A stretch of DNA of 64,000 nt from Acaryochloris sp. IP29b_bin.148 (GCF_028285565.1 NZ_JANQOY010000080.1:1-64000), one strand, 5' to 3'; counted from the first letter of the stretch, positions 51,964 to 62,045 are shown. The notes: generated from the letters alone by a model not told the origin. Numbers and translations: made by a program.

Positions 51964-53343
51964 TTAGTGGCCAATGCCCACATACTGAAAGCCCACTTCT
52001 TCCAATCGCTTGCGATCTAGGAAATTACGGCCATCGATCATCACAGGGTGATTCATAAGAGTGGCCATCCGTTTGTAATCCAGAGACTGAAAGGCTTGCC
52101 AATCCGTGACCAGCACAAGGGCATCACAATGATCGGCTAACCGCTCAGGATCTGCTTCCACACTGACATTAGACAGACCTTGACTGGACCCGCTTTGGGA
52201 GAGTAAGGGATCATACGCCTTCACTTTGGCCCCCAAACGATTCAATTCGTCGATTAGCGTTAAGGCAGGTGCATCGCGCATATCGTCGGTATCGGGTTTA
52301 AAGGTGAGGCCGAGTAGCCCCACGGTTTTCCCTTTTAAAATTTTGAGGGTTTGCTGTAATTTTTCAATCACAATCACTCGCTGACGCTGGTTGACGCTAA
52401 TGGCGGCCTGCAGCAAAGTGGCTTCATAGCCATAATCGGTGGCCGTGTGTACCAACGCTGAGACATCTTTGGGGAAACAAGAGCCGCCCCAACCTAAGCC
52501 TGCTTGCAGGAATTTGCTGCCAATCCGGGAGTCTAAACCAATGCCCTTGGCGACCTGAACGACATCAGCACCGACGCGATCGCAAATATTGGCGACTTCA
52601 TTGATAAAGCTGATTTTAGTAGCCAAAAAAGCATTCGCTGCATATTTCACCATTTCGGCGGAGCTGAGATCGGTCACCACCACGGGGACAGGCGGAAGGG
52701 ATTGATCTTCCGCAAACTGGCGCTTGACGATCGGCTCGTACAGCTCCTGCATTTTTGCGATCGCATTGGGGTCCGCGCCGCCTAAGACAATGCGATCGGG
52801 ATTAAAGGTGTCATAAACCGCAGATCCTTCCCGCAAAAATTCAGGATTACTGACCACATCAAACAAGCCTTTACTGTCTAAAGTCGACGTATCCACGGCT
52901 TGTCCCGCCTGCTTTTTGGCCTCTGCCAGACCATCTAGCACAATCATCTTCACCCAGTCGCCAGATCCAATCGGAACCGTCGACTTATTGACAATCACTT
53001 TGTAGGCTCCAGTCACATGAGAACCAATGCCTCTAGCCACTGCCTCCACATAGCGGGTATCGCTTTCGCCAGTGGGGAGTGCTGGGGTCCCCACCGCAAT
53101 AAACAAAATATCGCCATGTTCGACGCCAGCTTTTAAGTCCGTCGTGAACTCAATATTTCCTGCATCAATCGATTCGCGCAAGATCTCTGATAAGCCAGGC
53201 TCAAAAATTGGAGACTGGCCAGCCTGCATGACTTTGACTTTTTCTTCGTTATTATCCACACAGATCACATGATGACCAATGCGTGCTAGACAAGCACCTG
53301 TGACAAGGCCCACATACCCTGTTCCAATCACACAGACTTTCAT
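51964..53343 (-). CDS. UDP-glucose 6-dehydrogenase
   Basis: A 459-residue UDP-glucose dehydrogenase, oxidising UDP-glucose to UDP-glucuronate with two NAD+. GTGYVGLVTGACLA is the NAD-binding loop; FLREGSAVYDTFNPDRIVLG and AGLGWGGSCFPKDVSAL (catalytic Cys) are the active-site blocks. The start at 53343 puts the NAD loop at residue 6-7 and is preceded by GGAG; a longer frame to 53376 is not needed. It follows the UDP-glucuronate decarboxylase gene on the same strand after 127 bases; the two consecutive enzymes probably serve exopolysaccharide synthesis. Confidence 0.94.
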   Translation of the reverse strand: MKVCVIGTGYVGLVTGACLARIGHHVICVDNNEEKVKVMQAGQSPIFEPGLSEILRESIDAGNIEFTTDLKAGVEHGDILFIAVGTPALPTGESDTRYVEAVARGIGSHVTGAYKVIVNKSTVPIGSGDWVKMIVLDGLAEAKKQAGQAVDTSTLDSKGLFDVVSNPEFLREGSAVYDTFNPDRIVLGGADPNAIAKMQELYEPIVKRQFAEDQSLPPVPVVVTDLSSAEMVKYAANAFLATKISFINEVANICDRVGADVVQVAKGIGLDSRIGSKFLQAGLGWGGSCFPKDVSALVHTATDYGYEATLLQAAISVNQRQRVIVIEKLQQTLKILKGKTVGLLGLTFKPDTDDMRDAPALTLIDELNRLGAKVKAYDPLLSQSGSSQGLSNVSVEADPERLADHCDALVLVTDWQAFQSLDYKRMATLMNHPVMIDGRNFLDRKRLEEVGFQYVGIGH

Positions 53344-53470
53344 ACTCAATAAGACTCCTTTATAACCAGCAATCAACTTAGAGATGCGTCATCATGGGGA
53401 AAAATGTCAGCCTGCTCATGGCAGCTTCTTCTTATTATTGGTCAGCTTTGCCTAAATTCGGAAATTTTGT

Positions 53471-54394
53471 CTACAGCCGGGCTTGAAAATCGGCAACGGT
53501 CCGCTTTAAACCCTCTGGCAAAGCAATCGTCGGTTGCCAACCTAATTCTGTTTGGGCTCGAGTAATATTAGGCTGGCGTTGCTGCGGATCATCTGCAGGC
53601 AGAGGTTTATATTCAATCGCAGTATCAGGGTTTACCATGGTTTGAACAGTTTGTGCGAGCTCCAACACTGTATATTCATCGGGATTCCCCAAGTTGACGG
53701 GACCGATACAGTTGCCGTTCATTAGCCGAATCAGCCCCTCCACTAAATCTGACACATAGCAAAAACTGCGGGTTTGTTGGCCAGACCCATAAACGGTCAA
53801 GGGAATCCCTTTTAAAGCTTGGACGATAAAGTTACTGACGACTCGCCCATCTTGTTCAAGCATCCGTGGACCATAGGTATTAAAAATTCGGGCCACTCGG
53901 ATATCGACATTATTTTGACGGTGATAGTCAAAGGCAAGGGTCTCAGCAACCCGTTTGCCTTCGTCATAGCAACTGCGAATCCCAATCGGATTGACATTAC
54001 CCCGATATTCTTCTGTTTGGGGATGCACTTCTGGGTCACCGTAGACCTCAGACGTGGACGCCAGCAAAAATCGAGCTTTCACACGCTTCGCCAGCCCCAG
54101 CATAATCAGCGTCCCCATCACATTGGTTTTAATCGTTTTGACAGGATTGTATTGATAGTGAACAGGGGATGCAGGACAGGCTAAATGATAAATTTGATCG
54201 ACTTCTAGCCGGATAGGCTCCGTCACATCATGGCGAATGATTTCAAAATTAGGATGGTTCAACCACTGGAGAACATTCTGTTTGCGTCCCGTATAGAAGT
54301 TATCCAAGCAGATGACTTCGTGATCGGCCTCCATCAAACGGTCAATTAAATGAGATCCAATAAAACCAGCACCACCGGTAACCAATATTCTCAT
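53471..54394 (-). CDS. UDP-glucuronate decarboxylase (UDP-xylose synthase)
   Basis: A 307-residue short-chain dehydrogenase/reductase of the UXS type, converting UDP-glucuronate to UDP-xylose. [10 protein letters not shown] is the NAD-binding loop, STSEVYGDP the catalytic Ser/Thr segment, YDEGKR the YxxxK pair, and [10 protein letters not shown] a typical UXS block. No transmembrane segment (unlike plant UXS1). It precedes the UDP-glucose dehydrogenase gene, whose product is its substrate, a direct pathway link. Confidence 0.94.
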   Translation of the reverse strand: MRILVTGGAGFIGSHLIDRLMEADHEVICLDNFYTGRKQNVLQWLNHPNFEIIRHDVTEPIRLEVDQIYHLACPASPVHYQYNPVKTIKTNVMGTLIMLGLAKRVKARFLLASTSEVYGDPEVHPQTEEYRGNVNPIGIRSCYDEGKRVAETLAFDYHRQNNVDIRVARIFNTYGPRMLEQDGRVVSNFIVQALKGIPLTVYGSGQQTRSFCYVSDLVEGLIRLMNGNCIGPVNLGNPDEYTVLELAQTVQTMVNPDTAIEYKPLPADDPQQRQPNITRAQTELGWQPTIALPEGLKRTVADFQARL

Positions 54395-54796
54395 AATTAG
54401 AGTTTTTTACAACAAAACTAGACTGAAGACCAAAAAGGTAGCTCGTGCTTCCTCAGTGTGCCTGACAATTGGGAGCATGTCACCTTTGCAAAAGCAGAAA
54501 TTTTGGGACCAAAAAATCAACATCTAGGGCAATCTAAAAATCATTTTAGTGAGACAAAATCTTGACCAGTGCTCATTCAGGTTGAATATGATAGTCACAA
54601 ATCATTTCAGAGTGCTGTATTCAAGAACGGCTAGCAAGGATTTGCGAAATGAGTATATTGACTAGATTGCCAAAGTGACAGACTCCCTTGACCTTTCAGG
54701 ACAATACAAATTCTATGGCACAACAACGTGATTTAAGATGAATCACTGAGCGTGAAAAAACCTAGATAGGGGTGATACAGGTCGTCGGCAGAATGA
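54395..54796. other. Intergenic stretch, nothing recognised
   Basis: About 400 AT-leaning bases upstream of the UDP-glucuronate decarboxylase gene. It must hold that gene's promoter, but no box, repeat or hairpin with strong support was seen. Confidence 0.5.
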
Positions 54797-55384
54797 TCAA
54801 GATCTTCTATCTCTAGACGCTTTAGTGCGAGTCGGCAAGGACATAACGTCTGTGGGTGGAGCGTAGTCTGAGTCCTGCAAGGCTGAATATAATCGCCGGT
54901 TCTCTAGCTGCAAAGATTTCACCTTTGTTTTTACCTGGTCTAATCGATTCGAAAATTTCTGTCGATAGACTTCAGGCAATTCTTGAACCAGATGTTCCAG
55001 CATTTGGTTGCGCTCGCTGAGGCTTTGGCAAGAACTTTGCAAGTGAGCAATTTGTGCATCTCGTTTGTCGATTTGAGTCTGATAAAACTCGATTTGGGAC
55101 TCCAGCGTCATCAACTCCTGGCTGAGGGCATCTCCTGGAGGCGTAGAGCGGTTTGAGGTCACTGGCGCAACAGCACTCGCACTGGCTGGCGGAAGTGCTG
55201 CTGGGTTCGCCTTAATTAATCGATAGAGCTCCATCGACAGCTGATCAACCAGCTGATCCCGCACCCGCAACTGTTCGTTGAGTTGTGAAATTTCAGATTG
55301 GACATCATCCGGAAGATGGGTTTTGGAATAATCCACGCCTTGACAACTCCCACATAGATACATTTCAGTCTGCTGTTGAGGCAA
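54797..55384 (-). CDS. Coiled-coil protein with N-terminal CxxC, unknown
   Basis: A 195-residue protein without a recognised domain. A CGSC motif (residues 11-14) near the start could bind zinc or a thiol partner. Two coiled-coil stretches flank a Pro/Ser/Ala linker: residues 25-60 (EISQLNEQLRVRDQLVDQL) and 85-165 (LESQIEFYQTQIDKRDAQ and onwards). The end is basic. Similar small proteins exist in other cyanobacteria (from memory); a structural or cytoskeletal-like role is possible but unproven. It lies 135 bases downstream of the TPR gene on the same strand. Confidence 0.6.
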   Translation of the reverse strand: MPQQQTEMYLCGSCQGVDYSKTHLPDDVQSEISQLNEQLRVRDQLVDQLSMELYRLIKANPAALPPASASAVAPVTSNRSTPPGDALSQELMTLESQIEFYQTQIDKRDAQIAHLQSSCQSLSERNQMLEHLVQELPEVYRQKFSNRLDQVKTKVKSLQLENRRLYSALQDSDYAPPTDVMSLPTRTKASRDRRS

Positions 55385-55519
55385 GACTGCAGTGGTCAGC
55401 TCACCGACTCAAAGCATTGGGCTCCAAGCCTAGAATAACGGTGTTTCAACCATGAAGAATAAATATTTTCACTTTAAGTATTCCCCACTTCGATCCAAAT
55501 CATAGCTTGCCCCGTGCAA

Positions 55520-56053
55520 CTAGCCTAGCCAAATCAATCCACCGAGAATCATAAGGAGGACCACTAAGGCAACCCCAACAAGATGGCTTTCTCTTGTATC
55601 GACCTGACTTAAGTCAATCGGCTCTGGAGGATTTTGAGGTGGAGTAGGTTTAGACGCTGATAAGGGAAAGGTGCCCACGCCCATCCGCTCATTCACATCT
55701 TCTTCATTGACGTCGCTTAAATCAGGGATCTGAGTCAACCATTCTGCTTTTTTCTCGAGTTGAGGAGCTTCCAAGATATAGAGCAGTCGCTTGCTTTGTT
55801 TACGAGTTTCCCAGTGGGCATGCATCTGTAGTTTTCGACATAGACTAAGGGCCTCTTGCTGTTGCCCTGCCGCTTGGTAGGCGGTCACAAGCCACATTTG
55901 CATTTCACCGTCCAAAGGGGAATTCCGATTGACTAGGGCAATGGCTTGTAAGAGGCATTCCACAGCTTCTCGATAGCAGCCATGTTCAAAGGCGTCACGA
56001 CCTTTGGTATAGGCGTTCATCATTTGCAGGTGGGTATCGACTTCGGAAGACAC
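55520..56053 (-). CDS. TPR-containing protein with C-terminal TM helix
   Basis: A 177-residue protein. Residues 10-90 carry TPR-like helix pairs (KGRDAFEHGCYREAVECLLQAIAL and WLVTAYQAAGQQQEALSLCRKL); the linker is Pro-rich, and residues 158-176 (HLVGVALVVLLMILGGLIWLG) form a tail anchor. It begins 40 bases after the DUF58 gene of the MoxR operon and is probably its last member. A scaffold role at the membrane is inferred from domain type only. Confidence 0.75.
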   Translation of the reverse strand: MSSEVDTHLQMMNAYTKGRDAFEHGCYREAVECLLQAIALVNRNSPLDGEMQMWLVTAYQAAGQQQEALSLCRKLQMHAHWETRKQSKRLLYILEAPQLEKKAEWLTQIPDLSDVNEEDVNERMGVGTFPLSASKPTPPQNPPEPIDLSQVDTRESHLVGVALVVLLMILGGLIWLG

Positions 56054-56093
56054 AGTTGATTAAGAAACAGTTGATTCAGGTAGGCCCTGCATT

Positions 56094-57557
56094 CTACAAA
56101 CGATTACGGGCTTTTAGCAAGAGATACCGATCCACCAACTGCTCGCTAATGCTCGGGGCAGGTGCATCCAAAACCAGGACTCCCTGTTGCTGTAGTTGGG
56201 CAAAGGCCACCGAGCGCTGATGGAGTAAGTCTAAGGCAACGGCTTGTTCGTATAACCGCTGAATTTGAATATCATTGGCTTCTGATGTTAAGGCTAGAGA
56301 TTGATGGGCCTGACTATCGACTAAGGGATCGCGGAAGGCAACACAGAAGGGCAAAAATCTAGGGGATAGACGAGCCATGGCGGCTAGGAGTTCGCTGGAT
56401 GCGATCGCATCCACAATATCCGTCAGCAACACCACCAAAGCTCGCCGGGTATATTGACTAAGCACCCGACTGGCCACTGCCACATAGTCCGATTCCGTCA
56501 TCACGGGTTCCAGGTTATATACCTGCTCTAGAATCCGAGAGAGGTAGGAGTTTCCTGATTGCGGAGGAATCCAGGTGTGAATGTCATGGTCAAATACACA
56601 GACGCCGACGCGATCGCCCCGTCGTAGCCCTGCCATCGCTAAAGACAAAGTGGCATTTAAAGCCCAATCAAACCGCTTTAGGCCCGCTACCTGAGCGGTC
56701 ATCAATCGACCGCGATCCAGCAGAATAAGCAACGGCTGGTCTCGCTCAGGCTCACAGACACGCACCAGGGGATGCCCTCGACGGGCCGTGGCTTTCCAAT
56801 CGATGAGTCGCAGATCATCGCCTCGATTGTACTCCTGTAATTCGGCAAATTCAGTGCCCCCTAAGGTGCGCTGACGACGACGCAAACCGCCTGCTGATTC
56901 CAAACTTAAGCGCACAGACAATAGCCGCAACCCCATCAAATCGGGATAGACATCCACCTCCGTCTCAATCGGAATTTGCCATGCTTTCCAGGCGAGTCCT
57001 TGAAGGCTGAGCAACCGTAAGGTGACGCCTTGCCATTGAAAAGCGCCCCGCTGCGGCGGGAACACATGATAGGTCACATCGGTTTCAGTGTGGGGGGCAA
57101 TTTTAAGAATCAGGAGGTCCTGGTCGGCCTGAAAGTCTTGGGGATAGCTATCTCTCAGCTTTAATCGGGCTTGTCTGGCTTTACCTGGCCCCGAGCCCAC
57201 AGTCACGGTTAAGTGAATTGGATTATCTCGACCAATGGATAGACGGGAGTCACACTGGCGAGTGACTTGGATGTCCCACCGTTGCGATCGCAAATAATCC
57301 ACCCAGGCCACAGTCAGCACGACAATATCGAACAGCAACATGACTGCCCAGCCTAACTCAATTCCCTCGCCTGGGATCCAAGCGAGACCTAAGGGAATCA
57401 GGAGTCCTAGTCCTAACACCCAATACAGACGAGAGGTGGGTAATAAATGGGGAACGGTAGGTTGAGGGGGGCTGTTTTTTGCAGACGGCGGCGGTACCAC
57501 CGGATCGGACTGCCGATGGAAGGGAGAGATAAACTCAGGTTTAGAGGCGGGGGTCAT
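56094..57557 (-). CDS. DUF58-domain protein
   Basis: A 487-residue membrane protein. Two hydrophobic helices lie near residues 45-85; the DUF58 block GTEFAELQEYNRGDDLRLIDWKATARRGHPLVR is at about 225-258, followed by a VWA-like domain in which the metal motif is degenerate (LLDRGRLM). DUF58 proteins accompany MoxR ATPases and are thought to act as their membrane-bound substrates or adaptors. Its ATG overlaps the MoxR stop by 4 bases (57557-57554). The TPR gene follows. Confidence 0.88.
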   Translation of the reverse strand: MTPASKPEFISPFHRQSDPVVPPPSAKNSPPQPTVPHLLPTSRLYWVLGLGLLIPLGLAWIPGEGIELGWAVMLLFDIVVLTVAWVDYLRSQRWDIQVTRQCDSRLSIGRDNPIHLTVTVGSGPGKARQARLKLRDSYPQDFQADQDLLILKIAPHTETDVTYHVFPPQRGAFQWQGVTLRLLSLQGLAWKAWQIPIETEVDVYPDLMGLRLLSVRLSLESAGGLRRRQRTLGGTEFAELQEYNRGDDLRLIDWKATARRGHPLVRVCEPERDQPLLILLDRGRLMTAQVAGLKRFDWALNATLSLAMAGLRRGDRVGVCVFDHDIHTWIPPQSGNSYLSRILEQVYNLEPVMTESDYVAVASRVLSQYTRRALVVLLTDIVDAIASSELLAAMARLSPRFLPFCVAFRDPLVDSQAHQSLALTSEANDIQIQRLYEQAVALDLLHQRSVAFAQLQQQGVLVLDAPAPSISEQLVDRYLLLKARNRL

Positions 57558-58495
57558 CGGGGTACAGGGACGCGGGTCAGCAAGGTCTGAATCACTTGAT
57601 CCATCGATACACCGTCTAACTGGGCTTCAGGCTTAAGAATCAGGCGATGTTGGAGGAGAGGGGCTGCAATAGCCTTCACATCATCTGGGGTGACAAAATC
57701 CCGCGCCGCCAGCCAAGCATGAGCTTGGGCAGCTCGTAGCCAGCCCACCGCCGCTCGGGGTGACGCTCCGAGCATCAACTCTGTTTGTTGACGACTGGCC
57801 ATCACCAGCTCTAGTAAATAATCGAGGACCTGGCCTTCTACTCGAATCCGACGCACCTGTTGCCGCGCCTCCAGCACTTGATCCACCGTTATCACAGGCT
57901 CAAGCGGCATTTGCTTTAAATCGCGAGGTTCAAAGCCACTGAGGATATTGTGAAGCATCTGTTGTTCAGCGGCTTTGCCAGGGTAGGAGACCACCAGCTT
58001 CAATAAGAAGCGGTCTAACTGAGCTTCAGGTAAGGGGTAAGTGCCTTCAAACTCCAGGGGGTTCTGGGTGGCAATCGTCCAAAACAGCTTTGACAGGGCA
58101 ATGGTTTTACCATCCAGGGTGACTTGGCGCTCTTCCATTGCTTCTAGCAGGGCCGCCTGGGTTTTAGGTGGGGTGCGGTTGATTTCATCGGCCAGCAGGA
58201 TTTGGGTAAAAATCGGGCCTTTGCTGAGGGTAAAGCTTTTGCTATTGAAATCAAAAATATTGGTCCCCAAAATATCGGCAGGCAAGACATCTGGGGTGAG
58301 TTGAATGCGGCGAAAATCTGCACTAATCAGCGTAGACAGCAGTTTAACAATCAGGGTCTTGGCCGTTCCTGGAACCCCTTCGAGAATCACATGTCCCTCT
58401 GCCAGCAGAGCAATCAGCAGTCCTTCGACGATGGAGTCTTGACCGATGACGATTTGGCTAAGCTGCTGTTGCAGTTGTTGAAAGGATGAGTTCAA
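57554..58495 (-). CDS. MoxR-family AAA ATPase
   Basis: A 313-residue MoxR-type AAA+ ATPase. Walker A GVPGTAKT (residues 40-47), Walker B LLADEINRTPP (about 103) and the sensor blocks ATQNPLEFEGTYPLPEAQLDRF identify it. MoxR proteins act as chaperones that assemble or activate VWA-bearing partners, here most likely the DUF58 protein downstream. I set the start at the TTG at 58495: it overlaps the upstream TGA (TTGA), has AGGA 6 bases before it, and gives the normal MoxR N-terminus. An earlier ATG at 58627 would overlap the DUF4350 gene by 136 bases. Confidence 0.9.
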   Translation of the reverse strand: MNSSFQQLQQQLSQIVIGQDSIVEGLLIALLAEGHVILEGVPGTAKTLIVKLLSTLISADFRRIQLTPDVLPADILGTNIFDFNSKSFTLSKGPIFTQILLADEINRTPPKTQAALLEAMEERQVTLDGKTIALSKLFWTIATQNPLEFEGTYPLPEAQLDRFLLKLVVSYPGKAAEQQMLHNILSGFEPRDLKQMPLEPVITVDQVLEARQQVRRIRVEGQVLDYLLELVMASRQQTELMLGASPRAAVGWLRAAQAHAWLAARDFVTPDDVKAIAAPLLQHRLILKPEAQLDGVSMDQVIQTLLTRVPVPR

Positions 58496-59637
58496 GGGAG
58501 ATCCTGCAAAATAGCGTCGGCTTGATTGACCCAAGCTAACAGCATCTGATCGGTGATCGATGGCTGGCTTGATTGTTGTAATAACTCTAATAACTCTTGG
58601 CCGTTCCGTCCAGTGACCATCGCCCATTGAGCGGCCAAGGATGCATCAGGCGGCAATGGCCCTTTGAACCCACTCATGAGGCCCAGACGCTGGGCTAAGG
58701 ATTGCCGCAGATATTGACTCAGCTGAATGAGGACCAGTTCTTGTTGCTGGGCATGATTCAAAGTACCTGCTAGAGCTTGAATATATTGTTGGCTATTATC
58801 TTTGGAAGATTGTGGCAAGCGCAAGGCTAAGCCAAACCGATGATTCTGCCCCCAAATCCAAATCACGGTCAGGAAAACTAACTGGGCTGCCATAGCGGCG
58901 ATCGGGGTTTGGGCGAAAAAGAACCAGAGATTCTCAGGATTGCGCCCCGCTTCGGTGGCTTGCTCTTGCTGATCTCGATGGCCATGCAACCCTTCATCCA
59001 TCCAAATCGTCTCTGCCTCAGGAATCAACTGCTCCAAAAAGGGATAATTCCCCGGCTGATCCGCATAAATATTGGCCCCAATCCAAGGATAGGTGGCGAA
59101 AATCATCTGACCTTTACCCAAGGATTGTGACCACACGACACTGCCATAGTTATCCTTGAGTCTGCTTTGATCGGCTGCAGCCAGTGTTTTACGTCGAGTC
59201 GTGTCGATTCGCACTGGTCCTGCTTCACTCGTGAGATCGCTACTAAAAGGGGCCGCTGAGACCGATCCATCCCAGGTCAAGAGCAGAACGGTATTGCCTT
59301 GCTTGACCCATGATTCAACATTACCCCAGGCGAGCGATTGCGCTTGGGCTTCCTCCAAGTTGGGGGTAATCCAAATCAAGGCTTGATTCTGGCCTTGTAG
59401 CTCGGCGTAGGATTTTTGCCAGCGCTCGATGGGATGGCCTTGCTCGATCATATAGTCATACCAACTGCGATAGCCCTTATTGGAGCGACTATAGGTGGAC
59501 CCCTCTTGTAGGTTAGGGGCGCTGATCACCAGCAGAATTAGCAAAACGATTGCAACTAGGATGGCCCATAACCACAGTCTCCTAGGACCTTCCCTAGGGG
59601 TAATTGGGGTGGGTGAAGATTGGGTGGTTTGGGTCAT
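58492..59637 (-). CDS. DUF4350-domain protein
   Basis: A 381-residue membrane protein with transmembrane helices near residues 22-42 and about 245-265. The middle part (GYRSWYDYMIEQGHPIERWQKSY, then ITPNLEEAQAQ and WMDEGLHGHRD) is the DUF4350 region. This family recurs in MoxR-DUF58 operons and is of unknown function; an extracytoplasmic GATase-like domain has been proposed (from memory). It overlaps the DUF4129 gene by 4 bases (59634-59637) and the MoxR gene by 4 bases. Confidence 0.82.
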   Translation of the reverse strand: MTQTTQSSPTPITPREGPRRLWLWAILVAIVLLILLVISAPNLQEGSTYSRSNKGYRSWYDYMIEQGHPIERWQKSYAELQGQNQALIWITPNLEEAQAQSLAWGNVESWVKQGNTVLLLTWDGSVSAAPFSSDLTSEAGPVRIDTTRRKTLAAADQSRLKDNYGSVVWSQSLGKGQMIFATYPWIGANIYADQPGNYPFLEQLIPEAETIWMDEGLHGHRDQQEQATEAGRNPENLWFFFAQTPIAAMAAQLVFLTVIWIWGQNHRFGLALRLPQSSKDNSQQYIQALAGTLNHAQQQELVLIQLSQYLRQSLAQRLGLMSGFKGPLPPDASLAAQWAMVTGRNGQELLELLQQSSQPSITDQMLLAWVNQADAILQDLP

Positions 59638-60311
59638 GGCTTGACCTCAGGGGGCTGCTCCAACGCTCCTTCTAAGGTCTGATAGGCTTGCTGACAGGCA
59701 TGAAACGTCTCAGGAGAAACCGATGCAGCTCCATAGTAGGCGGTTTCATGGACTTGAAAGATCTGTCGCCAAGCAGCCTGTAAACGGGTGGGTTTGGCCT
59801 TCAGCACCCATTGGGATTCCAATCGGCGTAAATATTCCTGATTGGTAAAGGTGCGATCGCCATTAATCCACCCCGTTTCTTCTAAACGCAGCAGTAAGGC
59901 CATATAGAGAGCACGACAGCCTGCTGCATAATCCCCTTTTGTTTGGGCCTGCATGGCTTGCTGGAGCCAATCTTGAACGGTCGTTTGATCTGAAACTAGG
60001 GACTGTTGCAGAGCATCACTTAGGGCCACCTTGCGGGTAAACCAGCGCCGCCACCCTCGCAGCTGCTGAAATAACGCCCGGATCAACCAAAGGATGATTA
60101 AAACCGCTAAACCACGGGCAATCCAGAGGAGAAGATCGCCCCACCACGTTGGCGCACTTAATCCTGTCGATTCATTGCCCCATACCCAATTCCCCAAGCG
60201 TTGCCATTGCCACTCAACCCACTCTCCGGTTTGCCGAATTGAGTTTTCAACTTGCCAGATTGTCCGGTCAAACTGGCTCACAGTACTGATTAAAGGTATG
60301 GTAGAAGCCAT
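59634..60311 (-). CDS. DUF4129-domain protein
   Basis: A 225-residue membrane protein, first gene of the MoxR-type operon. One hydrophobic helix lies at about residues 60-80 (GDLLLWIARGLAVLIILWLIR); the C-terminal DUF4129 domain has DYAAGCRALYMALLLRLEETGW and FTNQEYLRRL. Such proteins are usual MoxR-operon members and may contact the ATPase through the cytoplasmic C-terminal domain. ATG at 60311 is preferred to the GTG 24 bases upstream. The promoter must lie in the roughly 130 bases shared with panD. Confidence 0.82.
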   Translation of the reverse strand: MASTIPLISTVSQFDRTIWQVENSIRQTGEWVEWQWQRLGNWVWGNESTGLSAPTWWGDLLLWIARGLAVLIILWLIRALFQQLRGWRRWFTRKVALSDALQQSLVSDQTTVQDWLQQAMQAQTKGDYAAGCRALYMALLLRLEETGWINGDRTFTNQEYLRRLESQWVLKAKPTRLQAAWRQIFQVHETAYYGAASVSPETFHACQQAYQTLEGALEQPPEVKP

Positions 60312-60438
60312 AGTCCTGAATCTTAGGATAGGCACGTAGGAGAACGATCGGTTCAGCTCTCTATCTTAGGGTATGTAGGCGAGGATCAGTGTTCTGGCCT
60401 ACAGTCAGACTAGCTTGACTGACGATAAGATGGGATCT

Positions 60439-60834
60439 ATGAATCGCACCTTTTTATTTTCCAAGATTCACCACTGCACGTTAACAGAGACCAATCTCGA
60501 GTATGTGGGCAGTATTAGTATTGACCAAACCTTACTGACTGCCGCGGGCATCTTGGCCCATGAGCAAGTCCAGGTGGTCAATATGAATAATGGTGAGCGG
60601 CTGATCACGTATGCGATCCCTGCGCCTGCGGGTTCAGGGGCGGTTGAGTTAAATGGGGCCGCAGCGCGTTTGGGCACTCGTGGTGATCGGGTGATTATTA
60701 TGACCTATGCTCAACTGTCTGCCGAGGAATTAGAGGGCTTCCAGCCGACGGTGGTCTTAGTCGATCAGGATAATCGGATTATGGACGACCCACTGCCCTT
60801 AGATCCGCCTCGCCCCCCCCTATGCTTAACCTGA
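60439..60834 (+). CDS. panD: Aspartate 1-decarboxylase PanD
   Basis: A 131-residue PanD, making beta-alanine for pantothenate and coenzyme A from aspartate. The pro-enzyme self-cleaves at Gly24-Ser25 in [10 protein letters not shown], forming the pyruvoyl group; Lys9 and Tyr22 are in the usual places. I use the ATG at 60439 ([12 protein letters not shown] is the family N-terminus), with GGGA just upstream, not the TTG eight codons earlier. It is divergent from the MoxR-type operon. Confidence 0.95.
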   Translation: MNRTFLFSKIHHCTLTETNLEYVGSISIDQTLLTAAGILAHEQVQVVNMNNGERLITYAIPAPAGSGAVELNGAAARLGTRGDRVIIMTYAQLSAEELEGFQPTVVLVDQDNRIMDDPLPLDPPRPPLCLT

Positions 60835-61022
60835 TGGTTCTGACCTAAGTAGACTGTTCTCCACCCTTCATTGGCAGTGCTGTACACCATCCATAGGTCC
60901 CACCATCATGACAACTATCTCCCTTCTGAAGCGATGATGGGATAGGAGCATGGGCGATTGATGATGGTTGGAGGGATGGGGATAAACGACATGCACAGCA
61001 TGTTGATGGGTCTGGCAACCCA

Positions 61023-62033
61023 TCATCCGAAATGCTGATATCCAGATTGCATGTTCAAAGGATGTTCTATTCCTTGCCTATCCAATACGTTGACATTCCT
61101 CTCCAGCGTAATATGGCCAATGATGGCTGACCCTGCTCCCATTGTGGCAATCAATGCTTGGGCAGAGGGGAGCGGTAAACAAAGCACTAACTCAAAATCT
61201 TCTCCGCCATACAGCGCCCATTCTAGAATTTGCTCTGAGGTTAAAGCTTGAGTGGCTTGCAAACTCTTGGGTATGGGTATGTGAGTTTGCTGGATCTCAG
61301 CCCCGACCCCACTCGCTCGACAAATTTGCAGAACCGCATCGGCCAGCCCATCACTGCTGTCCATGCCAGACACTCGCACTTCAGGAGCAATTTGCCGTAA
61401 GCACTGAATCACATCTAAACGAGGCTGTGGATGCTGATGGGCCTGCTTCAGCTCTAATTGCTCAGCCGTACTTAAGGTCTGGCCCCAGTCTGGGTTGAGT
61501 AACAGTTCCAATCCAGCCCGCGCAGCGCCGTGAACACCCGTCACCACAATTGCATCTCCGGGTTGAGCCGTCGTGCGCAAAATTTGCGCAGAGGGCAAGA
61601 CCTCTCCTAACGCCGTCATACTGACGGTGACCACAGCGGAGCGACTTAAGTCACCACCAATAATGGCTGTTCCATAGGTGTTTAGGCAATCAGCAATCCC
61701 CTGATAAAGCTGGTCAAGCCAGTGGACCGATAACGTTTCAGGTAAGCCTAGACTGATGGTTAACCCTAACGGCATAGCCCCCATAGCAGCAATATCTGAT
61801 AAGTTTGCAGCGGCTGCTCGCCAACCCACATCAGCGGGAGACGTGGTGCGATCGCTAAAGTGAATCCCATCCACCAACATATCCGTCGTCACCACAATGT
61901 GATGTCCTGGACGAGGTGTCAGCACCGCCGCATCATCCCCCACCTTACTGGGAGAACAAAACTGATATAGCCTCTGTAACAGCTGTTGCTCGCCTAAGTC
62001 GGCAATGGTGAGATTGGGATTGCTATGTTCCAT
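61023..62033 (-). CDS. thiL: Thiamine-monophosphate kinase ThiL
   Basis: A 336-residue ThiL, phosphorylating thiamine monophosphate to thiamine diphosphate. GDDAAVL, TTDMLVDGIHFSD, and the central RAAAANLSDIAAMGA and GGDLSRS blocks are ATP- and metal-binding motifs; SGMDSSDGLADAV completes the family. Length is normal. It is downstream of the CYP38-like gene on the same strand, but a terminator hairpin lies between them, so it may have its own promoter. Confidence 0.95.
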   Translation of the reverse strand: MEHSNPNLTIADLGEQQLLQRLYQFCSPSKVGDDAAVLTPRPGHHIVVTTDMLVDGIHFSDRTTSPADVGWRAAAANLSDIAAMGAMPLGLTISLGLPETLSVHWLDQLYQGIADCLNTYGTAIIGGDLSRSAVVTVSMTALGEVLPSAQILRTTAQPGDAIVVTGVHGAARAGLELLLNPDWGQTLSTAEQLELKQAHQHPQPRLDVIQCLRQIAPEVRVSGMDSSDGLADAVLQICRASGVGAEIQQTHIPIPKSLQATQALTSEQILEWALYGGEDFELVLCLPLPSAQALIATMGAGSAIIGHITLERNVNVLDRQGIEHPLNMQSGYQHFG

Positions 62034-62045
62034 CTGTACCTCATT

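Noticed and set aside
61004-61025. TGATGGGT/ACCCATCA hairpin as thiL terminator
   Set aside because: It overlaps the end of thiL by three bases and has no T-run on the minus strand.
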